Shown here: positions 7,945 through 16,010 of the stretch, piece after piece
How positions within the stretch are numbered: the stretch's first letter is position 1
How the letters are laid out: each line of letters starts with the position of its first letter
NCBI GenBank assembly: GCA_963789015.1
Contig: CAWBIU010000001.1
Span: 1,674,001 to 1,738,000, forward strand
Origin: JAOPZW01 sp963789015
GTDB lineage: Bacteria > Actinomycetota > Thermoleophilia > Solirubrobacterales > Solirubrobacteraceae
Length of the DNA stretch: 64,000 nt
Direction: 5' to 3'
Made by a program: the position numbers and the translations under genes
The notes under the pieces: model-generated
Seen by the model: the letters and a program-made list of their open reading frames with translations, nothing else
Told to the model about the DNA's origin: nothing
Database searches by the model: none

Positions 7945-8964
7945 ATGAGTCTTCAGACACAGCCGGCGCTGTCGACCAGCCTCCCCATCGACTACGACAA
8001 GCGGCTGATGCTGTTCTCGGGCCGCGCGAACCCGGGACTGGCCGCCCGGATCGCCGACAAGATCGGTGTCGATCTCGGGCCCGTGACGCTCAAGACGTTC
8101 TCCAACGGCGAGGTCTACTGCCGCTACGGCGAGTCGATCCGCGGCGCCGACGTCTTCATCATCCAGCCGACGTGCGGCAACCCCGCGATGGGCATCACCG
8201 CCAACGACGCGCTCATGGAGCTCATGTTCATGATCGATGCGGCGGTGGGGGCGAGCGCGCACCGAGTCATCGCCGTCACGCCATGGTTCGGCTACAGCCG
8301 GCAGGACAAGAAGTCCGCCCCGCGTGAGCCGATCAGCGCGCGCGCCGTGGCGCACATGCTCGAGGGCGCCGGCGCCGACCGCGTCGTCACGATGGACCTC
8401 CACGCCGGCCAGGTCCAGGGCTTCTTCAGCATCCCCGTCGACCACATGACCGCCGTCATGATGCTCACGCAGTACTTCGACGACCTCGGGCTCACGGACC
8501 TCGTCGTCGTCGCGCCGGATGCCGGCCGCGTGAAGCTGAACAAGAAGTTCGCCTCGAAGATCGGCGCCGAGCTGGCGATCCTCGACAAGGAGCGCCCCGC
8601 GCAGCAGGTCGCCGAGATCGGCTACGTCATCGGCGACGTGCGCGGGAAGACCGCGATCATCGTCGACGACATGATCGACACGGCGGGCACGCTCAAGGCG
8701 GCCGCCCAGACCGTGCTCGACGAGGGCGCCTCGCGCGTGTACGCCGCGGCCACGCACCCGGTCCTCTCCGGCAACGCCTACGAGAACCTCGCCTCGTCGG
8801 GCTTCGAGCAGGTCGTCGTCACCGACACGATCCCGCTGCGCCCCGGCGCGCCGGACAACGTCCGAGTCCTCTCGTGCGCCGACCTGCTGACCGACTCGAT
8901 CCGCCGCATCTTCACCGACGACTCCGTGTCGGAGGTCTTCGGCGGCGAGAACCAGCTCTTCTGA
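7945..8964 (+). CDS. prs: Ribose-phosphate pyrophosphokinase (PRPP synthetase)
   Basis: A 339-residue cytosolic enzyme converting ribose-5-phosphate and ATP to PRPP. It carries FSNGEVYCRYGESIRGADVF near the N-terminus, the ATP-binding TPWFGYSRQDKK, MDLHAGQVQGFF, and the PRPP-binding loop IIVDDMIDTAGTL (about residues 234-246). The extra about 15 N-terminal residues before DYDKRLMLFSG are typical of actinobacterial copies. It follows glmU by 25 bases; glmU-prs is a common conserved pair. SD-like GGAGG lies before the ATG. Confidence 0.96.
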   Translation: MSLQTQPALSTSLPIDYDKRLMLFSGRANPGLAARIADKIGVDLGPVTLKTFSNGEVYCRYGESIRGADVFIIQPTCGNPAMGITANDALMELMFMIDAAVGASAHRVIAVTPWFGYSRQDKKSAPREPISARAVAHMLEGAGADRVVTMDLHAGQVQGFFSIPVDHMTAVMMLTQYFDDLGLTDLVVVAPDAGRVKLNKKFASKIGAELAILDKERPAQQVAEIGYVIGDVRGKTAIIVDDMIDTAGTLKAAAQTVLDEGASRVYAAATHPVLSGNAYENLASSGFEQVVVTDTIPLRPGAPDNVRVLSCADLLTDSIRRIFTDDSVSEVFGGENQLF

Positions 8965-9057
8965 GGATCGCCCCTTTGTAGCGGCGATTCGGGCCGGTTT
9001 GCTCACGAGACGCTAACGGGCGCGAAACGCCAGCCAACACGTGGCCGCTCTCGCCGG

Positions 9058-9073
9058 CGCTCGTATACGAGCG
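9058..9073. promoter_or_regulatory. 16-base perfect palindrome, possible operator
   Basis: CGCTCGTATACGAGCG is fully self-complementary with no spacer. It lies 94 bases after prs and 104 bases before a short ORF with a strong SD. It could be a repressor operator or the core of a prs terminator; no poly-T follows. Confidence 0.4.
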
Positions 9074-9176
9074 GGTCCTTACCTGACCCTGGTTCATTTC
9101 TGCTTCGCGGGCTTGCGTGTGTAGCGTCGCGTCGCGCGCCCGCCGTGCGCACGCCCACACTCTCGGGGAGGGGACC

Positions 9177-9281
9177 ATGTCCGCGCTCCAACCCATCATG
9201 AGCCGTGAGGAATTCATGGAGCGCCGCGCGCTCATCCATGGGCGCCTCCGCTCAAATCGGTGGACTGAACGCGGGCCATAG
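9177..9281 (+). CDS. Possible 34-residue small protein
   Basis: A short frame, MSALQPIMSREEFMERRALI and 14 further residues, ends at TAG 9279-9281. It is preceded by a strong purine-rich SD (ggggagggg, 9165-9173) three bases from the ATG. The peptide is amphipathic and basic, with no membrane segment or known family. The SD is the main evidence. It could equally be a chance frame in a non-coding region. Confidence 0.3.
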   Translation: MSALQPIMSREEFMERRALIHGRLRSNRWTERGP

Positions 9282-9386
9282 AACCGACGACATCGCGACG
9301 GCCCAGCCTCGCTGTCATCGAGCTCCTCCACCCCGAGAGGTTCGCGGGCGGGCTGGACACAGACTGCTCGGGCTTCTCGAAGGAAC

Positions 9387-9410
9387 GACCCGCTCCTGCG
9401 TGAGCGGGTC
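9387..9410. terminator. Perfect 9-bp stem-loop
   Basis: GACCCGCTC and GAGCGGGTC pair perfectly around the loop CTGCGT. It lies about 105 bases after the short ORF. No poly-T tract follows, so it is only a candidate terminator of the kind seen in high-GC genomes. Confidence 0.4.
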
Positions 9411-9595
9411 GCCCGTATTCCCCCCGTTCGTCCGTGTCCGGGCGGGAACTCCAGCCGGACCAGGGGGGGTATCGGCTGGATCCTTCGACGCTAACGATGG
9501 GACGTGAAGGAAGTATGAAAAGCGGTCGAGCGAGATTCGTCGCGGGCCGCATCCCGACCATGGATGCGGGCCCCGCCAGCCTTGAATCACATGGA

Positions 9596-9636
9596 GAGCG
9601 GAAGCGTCGGGATGGGATCTGCCGACGCCTCCGCTC
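9596..9636 (-). terminator. Strong stem-loop downstream of the coiled-coil gene
   Basis: The arms at 9596-9610 and 9622-9636 pair over 15 positions with one mismatch around an 11-base loop. It lies 24 bases past the stop codon of the minus-strand gene ending at 9660, the right place for its transcription terminator. Confidence 0.55.
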
Positions 9637-9659
9637 CTCCGGCGAGAGCTACGGGAACG

Positions 9660-10094
9660 TCAGGCGTGCGCTGACTGTTGCGTGAGTTCGTCGGCTTCCA
9701 TCCTTGCGAGCGCCGCGTCGAGCACCGCATACTCCGCTTCCTCGACCGAGGCATACGCAAAGGAGATCGCGAACCCGGCGTCCTCTTCGGCCGTGTCGGC
9801 GCGCCGTTGCGCTCTGTCGGCGTCGTGTTCCGCCCGCTTCGAGTCGATGTCGTCGCGGATCTTCGCGATGTGCTCGTTCCAGGTGCGCTGCAGGTCATGC
9901 CATGCGACGGAGAGCTTGCTCTTGCGCGCATCGGCCTCTTGCCGCAGCGTGTCAGCCTGAGCGTCGGCCGACGCGCGGACCTCGGCCACGTCGTGCTCGA
10001 GGTCCGCCTTGCTTTTCCCGCGTGCGGCGGCTGCGCGATCCTCGGCATCCTTCGCCCGAGCGGCCAGCCTCGTCAGGTCGTCTGACAGTGCCAT
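9660..10094 (-). CDS. Conserved actinobacterial coiled-coil protein, function unknown
   Basis: A 144-residue soluble protein beginning MALSDDLTRLAARAKDAEDR, with Ala/Glu/Arg/Lys heptad-like pattern through most of its length, including WNEHIAKIRDDIDSKRAEHD and FAYASVEEAEYAVLDAALAR. This is a widespread conserved hypothetical family in actinobacteria. The start was chosen for its SD (GGAGG six bases upstream); the frame extends 105 bases further without an SD. A stem-loop follows the stop. Role unknown. Confidence 0.75.
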   Translation of the reverse strand: MALSDDLTRLAARAKDAEDRAAAARGKSKADLEHDVAEVRASADAQADTLRQEADARKSKLSVAWHDLQRTWNEHIAKIRDDIDSKRAEHDADRAQRRADTAEEDAGFAISFAYASVEEAEYAVLDAALARMEADELTQQSAHA

Positions 10095-10208
10095 GGCTAC
10101 CTCCTTCGGGAGAGACGATCGGCGCCGCGAACATGGCGCTCCCTGGCGCATGCCGACCATTCGGCAGGCATCGATCTCTCCGTTCGCTAGATGGCACAAC
10201 CGTGACCG

Positions 10209-10340
10209 TCACGTCTGCAACTCGCGCCCGTGAAGACCCTGGCCCTCCCCCTGGTCCTCCAGCCAGAGTCCCCACAGCGCGAGGAAGGTGCGCTGCACCG
10301 TCGCGCGCTCATGATCGGGCCACGACTCAAGATCGGCCAT
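10209..10340 (-). pseudogene. Inverted fragment related to the adjacent plus-strand gene
   Basis: On the minus strand the last 43 codons of an open frame (MADLESWPDHERATVQRTFL and onward, with ALWGLWLEDQGEGQG) resemble an internal segment of the gene at 10354-11052 (VADL, then W-ETEQAAIRRAFAALWTLWL). The shared pattern is ADL-W-E-A-R-F-ALW-LWL followed by a Gly-rich stretch. The rest of that gene is not represented, so this looks like the C-terminal remnant of an inverted paralogue. A short expressed protein cannot be excluded. Confidence 0.5.
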
Positions 10341-10353
10341 ACCATGCATCAGC

Positions 10354-11052
10354 ATGGGATCGGGGGAGCGAATCGCGGGGGCACAGGCGGCGTTCGCCGC
10401 GGCGGTCGCGGAGCTGTATGGCGCTACGCGCGACGATGCACCGCAGGGGCCGCTCGAGAGCTGCACGTGCTGCCACCGTCGCGAGAAGCGGCAGCTGGCC
10501 GAGGTCGATCGCGAGAGCGCGCCCGCGGGGCTGATGGACCACTTCGCCTTCTCAGCGCTGCGCACGCTCGGAGAGCCCCGCGATGTGCGCTGGTTCGCTC
10601 CGCGGCTGCTCGAGCTCACCCGCCGGGCGCACCTCTCCACCGACGTCGACCGCGTCGCGGACCTGTGCGCGGAGGACGAAGTCTGGTCCGAGACGGAGCA
10701 AGCCGCGATCCGCCGAGCCTTCGCCGCGCTGTGGACCCTGTGGCTCGATGGCGCCGCCGGCAACGGCCCGGGAAGCTTCATGACGGAATCGGCCGAGCTC
10801 CTCACCGGGTGCGCGCGGGTCGGGATCGACGTGCGTCCGCTGTTCGCCGAACTCGCCGCCCGCCGGCCGCAGCCGGGTGAGCCGTGGGACGAGCTGCATG
10901 CCCTCGCCGAACGCGTCGGGTGGGAGCGGCGCAACTACGGCGAGGACCCGTTGTACTGGGGCGTCGACGAGGCGGTCGTCCGCTGCGTGATGGAGGACCC
11001 AGGGCTCGCGGCGATCGCCGAGGCCGAGCGCTTACGCGCGTCGACGAACTGA
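10354..11052 (+). CDS. Hypothetical protein with N-terminal Cys pair cluster
   Basis: A 232-residue soluble protein, ATG start, no signal peptide or membrane segment. A CTCCHRREKRQ motif near residue 37 might bind metal. The middle has an Ala/Trp/Leu-rich helix (RRAFAALWTLWLDG). The C-terminus contains YWGVDEAVVRCVMEDPGLAA. I do not recognise a family. A related fragment lies inverted immediately upstream, so this gene has a local duplication history. Confidence 0.6.
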   Translation: MGSGERIAGAQAAFAAAVAELYGATRDDAPQGPLESCTCCHRREKRQLAEVDRESAPAGLMDHFAFSALRTLGEPRDVRWFAPRLLELTRRAHLSTDVDRVADLCAEDEVWSETEQAAIRRAFAALWTLWLDGAAGNGPGSFMTESAELLTGCARVGIDVRPLFAELAARRPQPGEPWDELHALAERVGWERRNYGEDPLYWGVDEAVVRCVMEDPGLAAIAEAERLRASTN

Positions 11053-11204
11053 CCGTCGCCGCGCCGCGCGGGCCGGCGGCTAGGGCAACCCCGTTGCGTC
11101 GGTGAGGGACGGGCAAACCTCGGACCTCCTGCCACGGACTAGCATCCGGCACCACCTATGAACGAGAGCCGGCTCTTCTGACCCCCACCGCCGCCTCGCT
11201 GCTC

Positions 11205-11492
11205 ATGGACCGCCTCGGCCTGACCGAGGAGGAGCTCTGCCGGGTCCTGGACGTCGACCCGCTGACGCTCATCGCCGGTGAGCTCGAGCACCGGCCCGGG
11301 CTCCCGATCCTGCTCACGCTCACCGAGGAGGCGGCCGAGCGCGTGGGGGAGGACGTCGTGCGGCGGTGGCTGCGGGCGAATGGACCCCGCGGTCGGCCGG
11401 TCGACCACCTGCTCGCACGCGACTACGCCGCCTTCGAGGACGACCTCGACACGCTGAGCGAGCGCGGATTCGTCGTGCGCCGCCGGGCGTGA
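11205..11492 (+). CDS. Hypothetical protein, possibly DUF2384/MbcA-like
   Basis: A 95-residue protein. The N-terminus (LGLTEEELCRVLDVDPLTLI) looks like a helix-turn-helix step, and the C-terminus (VDHLLARDYAAFEDDLDTLS) is helical. This layout is reminiscent of Xre/MbcA/ParS-type antitoxins, but the match is weak. The frame stays open upstream with only a CTG at 11178, so the true start is uncertain. The stop overlaps the start of the acetyltransferase gene (GTGA), implying translational coupling. Confidence 0.5.
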   Translation: MDRLGLTEEELCRVLDVDPLTLIAGELEHRPGLPILLTLTEEAAERVGEDVVRRWLRANGPRGRPVDHLLARDYAAFEDDLDTLSERGFVVRRRA

Positions 11493-12013
11493 CGGTCACC
11501 GTCCGGCCGATCGCCTCCGGAGAGGGCGCCACGCTCAAGGCCGTGCGGTTGCGCGCGCTGGCCGACGCGCCGCTCGCGTTCGGTTCCACGCACGCGCGCG
11601 AGGCGGACTACGACGACGAGCACTGGCGCGCGTGGGCGGCCGACGGCGCGCGCGCCGAGCGCACGGTCTGGCTGCTCGTCGAGACCGACTCCGACGAGGA
11701 CGACCCGGTCGGACTGGCGTCGGGGATGATCGACGCCGAGGACCCCGCGCTGGCCCACCTCTACTCGATGTGGGTCGCGCCCGAGGCCCGCGGCGCCGGC
11801 GCCGCGACCACGCTCATCGAGGCCATCGCGGCCTGGGCCACCGGCCGAGGCGCGCGTGAGCTGCGCACCTCGGTCACCGTCGGCAACGCCGCCGCGGAGC
11901 GGCTCTACGCCCGCGCCGGCTTCGAGGACACCGGCGAGCGCGACCCGCTGCGCCACGGGGACGCGGACACGGGTGCGGTCGTCGCGGTGCTCACCAGGCG
12001 GCTTGCTACCTGA
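11489..12013 (+). CDS. GNAT-family N-acetyltransferase
   Basis: A 174-residue cytosolic enzyme expected to transfer acetyl from acetyl-CoA to an amine. The core is clear: HLYSMWVAPEARGAGAATTL, with the R/Q-G-x-G-A CoA-pyrophosphate loop, and VTVGNAAAERLYARAGFED at the C-terminal end. The GTG start overlaps the preceding stop by four bases (GTGA). The last eight bases overlap the convergent DUF4235 gene. The substrate cannot be predicted. Confidence 0.85.
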   Translation: MTVTVRPIASGEGATLKAVRLRALADAPLAFGSTHAREADYDDEHWRAWAADGARAERTVWLLVETDSDEDDPVGLASGMIDAEDPALAHLYSMWVAPEARGAGAATTLIEAIAAWATGRGARELRTSVTVGNAAAERLYARAGFEDTGERDPLRHGDADTGAVVAVLTRRLAT

Positions 12014-12302
12014 CGAGCTCCGACGCCTGGCTCTTCTCCTGGCGCTTGTCCCCGGGCCAGAAGCCCGTGAAGTACTGGAAGCCGCGTGCGCCGGCGCGGT
12101 CGACCGCGGCGCGGGTCACGCGGAACGTGACGCCCTGGACCGCGGCGGCGGCGAGGATCTTGGCCAGCGCGGCCTCCTCGGTGGTCGGCTTCGGGGGCTC
12201 CTCCTTGTCGAACAGGCCCCACACGACGTTGAACAGCTTCTGGCTCAGAATGCCCGCGAGCAGCCCGAACACGAGTCCGAGCGGCTTGTACAGGATCTTC
12301 AT
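12006..12302 (-). CDS. DUF4235 family small membrane protein
   Basis: A 98-residue protein beginning MKILYKPLGLVFGLLAGILS, the N-terminal membrane segment characteristic of the actinobacterial DUF4235 family. Later come WGLFDKEEPPKPTTEEA and a second hydrophobic stretch (LAKILAAAAVQGVTF), then a basic tail. The start was chosen for the SD (AGGAG) just upstream. Unknown function; membrane location is inferred from sequence. Divergent from the gene at 12434. Confidence 0.8.
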   Translation of the reverse strand: MKILYKPLGLVFGLLAGILSQKLFNVVWGLFDKEEPPKPTTEEAALAKILAAAAVQGVTFRVTRAAVDRAGARGFQYFTGFWPGDKRQEKSQASELVR

Positions 12303-12433
12303 CGACACTCCTCGTGGTGGAGGTGATTCGGGCGGGATTGGACCGGATGGCACGTGATTTCCGCCGTTCGGACGATAATCATGGGTACCCAGATCGTGCA
12401 CCCTTGGGCGTAGAACTCAGGGAAGGAGGGACG

Positions 12434-13162
12434 GTGTCCGAGGATCAAGGGAGGTTGGAGCCGGATGACGCGGATGCCATCCTGCGCCGCGCGCTGATCG
12501 ACCCGGAGGCCTCGGTCGCCGTCGCGCTCAAGGTCGACGGCCTCGCGCTCGCCGACGCGCTCACGGTCGTCTTCCACGGGCGCGTCGACCTCGGCACGAT
12601 CCAGACGTACGTCGCCCACGGCCCGCGCGGCGCGGGAACCGCGATCGGCGCCGACGAGATGCTGCGCGTCCCGTGCGATCTCGACCTCGGCGACGCCGAG
12701 TCGCGCGACGAGGCCGAAGAGGCCTACCTCGAGCAGGCGCGCACGCTCCGCGACGCGCTCATCGCCGCCGACACGGTCCTCTCGGTGTGGGCCGACCCGC
12801 TCGCCGAGCTCGTCGAGGGCCAGGTCGGCATCGACCGCTCGATCGACCTCGCCGTCCGCCTCCCCGCCCACCGCCTGATGCCGATCGCGCTCGTCGCGCC
12901 CGACCGGCACCTCACCGTGGCGCCCGTCTGCGGGGCCCAGACGCTGGCCGAGGGCCGCCCGCCGATGGGCATCGCGTGCGCCCAGCAGGACGTCACCCAG
13001 ATCTATCCCTTCCCCGACGACCCCGAGCGCTGCCTGGAGGACTTCGCCCAGCGCGCCGCCGAGCACGCGCGGCGCATGGCCGAGCGCCTCGAGCACCAGG
13101 ACGCCTCCGTGCGCCGCTTCTTCGAGCTGAGCAACGGCGACGATCCGTCGCCGCCGGTCTGA
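12434..13162 (+). CDS. Conserved hypothetical protein
   Basis: A 242-residue soluble acidic protein starting at GTG with a strong SD (GGAAGGAGGG, 12421-12430). It contains TVVFHGRVDLGTIQTYVAHG, PCDLDLGDAESRDEAEEAYL and IACAQQDVTQIYPFPDDPER. No signal peptide or membrane segment. An in-frame start 120 bases upstream is rejected because the SD fits here. Family and function not recognised. A complex inverted repeat follows the stop. Confidence 0.65.
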   Translation: MSEDQGRLEPDDADAILRRALIDPEASVAVALKVDGLALADALTVVFHGRVDLGTIQTYVAHGPRGAGTAIGADEMLRVPCDLDLGDAESRDEAEEAYLEQARTLRDALIAADTVLSVWADPLAELVEGQVGIDRSIDLAVRLPAHRLMPIALVAPDRHLTVAPVCGAQTLAEGRPPMGIACAQQDVTQIYPFPDDPERCLEDFAQRAAEHARRMAERLEHQDASVRRFFELSNGDDPSPPV

Positions 13163-13169
13163 CCGCGCC

Positions 13170-13226
13170 GGGCCCACAACCGCCATCTGCGGGACTGCGT
13201 ATCCCGAACGCGCCAAGAGTGGGCCC
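13170..13226. other. Symmetric nested inverted repeat
   Basis: GGGCCCAC (13170-13177) pairs with GTGGGCCC (13219-13226). Inside, CGGGA (13190-13194) pairs with TCCCG (13202-13206) around a 7-base loop. The two unpaired flanks are exactly 12 bases each. It could be a transcript-end structure, a double operator or a structured leader. Confidence 0.4.
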
Positions 13227-13252
13227 GTACGGCGGAACACCATGTCCGACGG

Positions 13253-13567
13253 GTGACGGTGCCGGACTACTTCCCGGCACCGAGGGCATCTTTCACGGCC
13301 GTGGTCAACCCGCTTCGGCAGGGGCTGCAAGGTGCGCGTGGCGCCGCCCAGCGCCTCACGCGCGGTTGGGGCGACCGCGAGGACCTCTTGCAGGAGGGGT
13401 TGCTCGCCGAGCGGACGATCACGCCGCCGCCCCGCCGCCCGCCCGCCCGCCGCGTCGCCGGGCCCGCCGCGCACGACGACGCCGCGGAGCCGCCGGACCT
13501 CGCCGACCTCGCCGACCTGGACGGCCGCCGCGAACGCCGGCGCCGGAGCGAGCGCGAGTGCGCGTAG
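13253..13567 (+). CDS. Possible small Arg/Pro-rich protein
   Basis: A 104-residue frame starting at GTG with good GC3. It contains GARGAAQRLTRGWGDREDLL and a basic, Pro-rich tail with PPDLADLADLDGRRERRRR. No SD, family or membrane segment. An 8-bp inverted repeat (13258-13281) overlaps the first codons and could instead be a terminator, so the start may lie further in (for example GTG 13301). Weak call. Confidence 0.35.
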   Translation: MTVPDYFPAPRASFTAVVNPLRQGLQGARGAAQRLTRGWGDREDLLQEGLLAERTITPPPRRPPARRVAGPAAHDDAAEPPDLADLADLDGRRERRRRSERECA

Positions 13568-13593
13568 CCGCACATCACTAGCCTGCCGCGGCG

Positions 13594-14043
13594 GTGTCCC
13601 GCCGCACGCTCACCGCCCTCGCCGCGACCGGCGTCGTCGTCTTCCTCGGCGTCTCGTTCCTGATCGCGCGCTGGCTGACCACGGAGAACCGCGAGCGCAA
13701 CGCCGTCTTCGCGCTGCTGAAGGACCAGGCGCGCGGCGACGCGCCGGCCATGCTCACCCGCCTGGACGACTGCGCCCGCGAGCCGCGCTGCGCCGCCACG
13801 GTGCGCGCCAACGCGCGGCGGCTCCGCCGCGCCGGCGAGGTGAAGATCCTCTCCTACGAGTCCGGGACCTCCTACGCCCTCGGCACGGCGACCGGCGTCA
13901 CGCGGGTCGCCTGGACGGTCGTCGACCGCGGCCTCCCGGTCGTCCAGTGCGTCGCCGTGGACCGGGAAGGAACCGTGCTGGCCGGTCGAGTGGTTACTCT
14001 CCGCCGCCTCAGCCCGCCGATCGGCCGGCAGAGCCCCTGTTGA
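13594..14043 (+). CDS. Membrane-anchored or secreted hypothetical protein
   Basis: A 149-residue protein starting at GTG. Residues about 6-27 (LTALAATGVVVFLGVSFLIA) form an N-terminal anchor. The extracytoplasmic part has two Cys (DDCAREPRC) spaced for a disulfide and a compact domain ending WTVVDRGLPVVQCVAVDRE. No family is recognised. It precedes the GH2 gene by 58 bases on the same strand. Confidence 0.65.
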   Translation: MSRRTLTALAATGVVVFLGVSFLIARWLTTENRERNAVFALLKDQARGDAPAMLTRLDDCAREPRCAATVRANARRLRRAGEVKILSYESGTSYALGTATGVTRVAWTVVDRGLPVVQCVAVDREGTVLAGRVVTLRRLSPPIGRQSPC

Positions 14044-14101
14044 CCCGGTGTGCGGCCGGACGCCGCAACGCCGGGCCGGTCCACGTGTTCTCGTCCTGCG
14101 C

Positions 14102-15982
14102 ATGCGCCTGACCACGATCTGCCTCCTCGCCGCCGCCGCGATCCTCGCCGGCGCGGCCCCCGCCGCAGCCCAGTCCGTCGTCTCCAAGCCGACGAACCGC
14201 ACCCTCTACGAGACCGGCCCGTCCGGCCGCTTCCTGATGGGCGGCACGTGGCTGCGCAAGCTCGACAACCGCCAGAGCGGACCCCAGCGCGAGCGGGGCA
14301 CCGCCGGCTGGACGCGGGTCACCGTCCCCAACGCCTGGAACGCGGGCGACGACAGCGACGCGTCGTTCGCCGGCGGCGTCGGCTGGTACCGGCGCGACTT
14401 CCGGCTGCCCAACGCGAACAGCCGCTTCTCGTGGGTCATGCGCTTCGAGTCGGTCAACTACCGCTCGCGCGTCTACCTCAACGGTCGCCGCGTGGGCACG
14501 AACCGCGGCGCCTACCTGCCCTTCGAGGTGCGCCTGCCCTCCTCGCTGCTGCGCCGGCGCGGGGTGAACCGTCTCGTCATCCGCGTCGACAGCCGCCGCT
14601 TCCCGACCGACTTCCCGCCCTCCGGCCTGTCGACCACCGGCACGCCGACCGGCGGCTGGTGGAACTACGGCGGCCTGTTGCGCGAGGTCTACCTGCGGCG
14701 CATCGACGGCGTCGACCTCAACACCGTCTTCGTCAAGCCGAATCTTCGGTGCGCCACGTGCGCCGCGACGGTCCGCTGGCAGGTGACCGCGCGCAACTAC
14801 GGCTCCCGCGCGCGCCGCGTGCGCGTCGGCGCGCGGCTCGGCGGTCGTCGCGTCAACCTCGGCACGAAGGCGGTGCCGCCGGGCGGCTTCACGAGCTTCA
14901 CGCGCTCGATCCGCGTCGCGCGCCCGCGGCTGTGGTCGCCGCAGGCGCCCAACCTCTACGACGCGCCGCTCACGCTGACCTCCGGCGGCCGCGTCCTGCA
15001 GCGCTACACGCTGCGCACCGGCATCCGCTCGATCAAGGTCTCGGGCGGGCGCATGATCCTCAACGGCCGCCCGCTGAGCTTCCGCGGCGTCGCGCTGCAC
15101 GAGGACGACCGCCAGCGCGGCTTCGCGATCGACAACGCGATCCGCGACCGCCAGCTCGGCTGGGTCCGCGACCTCGGCGCGACCGTGATCCGCTCGCACT
15201 ACCCGCTGCATCCCTACACCCAGGAGAAGGCGGACGAGCTCGGGATCATGCAGTGGTCCGAGGTCCCCGTGTACTCGGTCAAGGCGCAGTACCTCAAGCA
15301 GGAGCTGGTGCGCGCCCTCGCCGCCCGCGAGCTCGAGTCGAACATCAAGACGAACGGCAACCACCCGTCGATCATGGTCTGGTCGATCGGCAACGAGCTG
15401 AGCGCGCGGCCCGGGCCGGTCCAGGGCGACTACATCCAGCGCGCCGCGCGCGCGGCCAAGCGCCTGGACCCGACGCGCCCCGTGGGCTACGCCGTCGCCG
15501 GCTACCCGTCGGTGGGTTGCCAGTCGCGCTACGGCCCGCTCGACGTCATCGGCATCAACGAGTACTTCGGCTGGTACCCCGGACCGGGCGGCCAGATCGC
15601 CGACCGCACGCTGCTGTCCGGCTACCTGGACTCGGTCCGCGCCTGCTACCCCAACAAGGCGATCGTCATCAGCGAGTTCGGCGCCGAGGCCAACCGCTCC
15701 GGCCCCGTCGAGGAGAAGGGCACGTACGAGTTCCAGCAGGACTTCGTCAACTACCACCTCGGCGTCTACGCGACCAAGCCGTGGCTGTCCGGCGCGATCT
15801 ACTGGGCGCTGCAGGAGTTCCGCGTCCGTCCGAACTGGGACGGCAACAACCCACGCCCCCAGCCGCCGATCCACCAGAAGGGCCTCGTGAGCTTCGACGG
15901 AGTCCCCAAGCCGGCGTACGGGGACGTCCAGCGCAGCTACCGCGGCACGGCGCAGATCGCGCGCGCGGGCGACGGTCGCTGA
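14102..15982 (+). CDS. Secreted glycoside hydrolase family 2 (beta-glucuronidase/beta-galactosidase type)
   Basis: A 626-residue protein with a clear signal peptide (MRLTTICLLAAAAILAGAA, cut probably near AAAQS). It has the GH2 layout: sugar-binding jelly roll (about residues 40-200, with GVGWYRRDFRLP and VYLNGRRVG), an Ig-like domain (about 205-320), then a TIM barrel. HPSIMVWSIGNELSARPG carries the catalytic acid/base Glu and IVISEFGAEANRSG the nucleophile Glu. Expected to release terminal beta-linked sugars outside the cell. An in-frame start 54 bases upstream is rejected because it would bury the signal peptide. Confidence 0.9.
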   Translation: MRLTTICLLAAAAILAGAAPAAAQSVVSKPTNRTLYETGPSGRFLMGGTWLRKLDNRQSGPQRERGTAGWTRVTVPNAWNAGDDSDASFAGGVGWYRRDFRLPNANSRFSWVMRFESVNYRSRVYLNGRRVGTNRGAYLPFEVRLPSSLLRRRGVNRLVIRVDSRRFPTDFPPSGLSTTGTPTGGWWNYGGLLREVYLRRIDGVDLNTVFVKPNLRCATCAATVRWQVTARNYGSRARRVRVGARLGGRRVNLGTKAVPPGGFTSFTRSIRVARPRLWSPQAPNLYDAPLTLTSGGRVLQRYTLRTGIRSIKVSGGRMILNGRPLSFRGVALHEDDRQRGFAIDNAIRDRQLGWVRDLGATVIRSHYPLHPYTQEKADELGIMQWSEVPVYSVKAQYLKQELVRALAARELESNIKTNGNHPSIMVWSIGNELSARPGPVQGDYIQRAARAAKRLDPTRPVGYAVAGYPSVGCQSRYGPLDVIGINEYFGWYPGPGGQIADRTLLSGYLDSVRACYPNKAIVISEFGAEANRSGPVEEKGTYEFQQDFVNYHLGVYATKPWLSGAIYWALQEFRVRPNWDGNNPRPQPPIHQKGLVSFDGVPKPAYGDVQRSYRGTAQIARAGDGR

Positions 15983-16010
15983 GAACGGCCGCTACCATCA
16001 GCCGTCGCCC

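Larger units (their letters stand above)
8965..9659. other. Non-coding stretch rich in inverted repeats
   Basis: About 700 bases with no convincing long gene. It holds a 16-base perfect palindrome (9058-9073), one short ORF with a strong SD (9177-9281), and three hairpins (9387-9410, 9544-9573, 9596-9636). Frames here lack the strong GC3 pattern of the neighbouring genes. A structured RNA or a decayed segment are both possible. Confidence 0.55.

Noticed and set aside
8965..9176. Obvious terminator for prs
   Set aside because: No stem-loop with T-run seen directly after the stop; the palindrome at 9058 is 94 bases away and lacks a T tract.
9434..9685. 83-codon plus-strand frame in the hairpin-rich gap
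   Set aside because: It crosses two hairpins and has weak coding character; an inner ATG at 9515 has a GGAAG but no other support.
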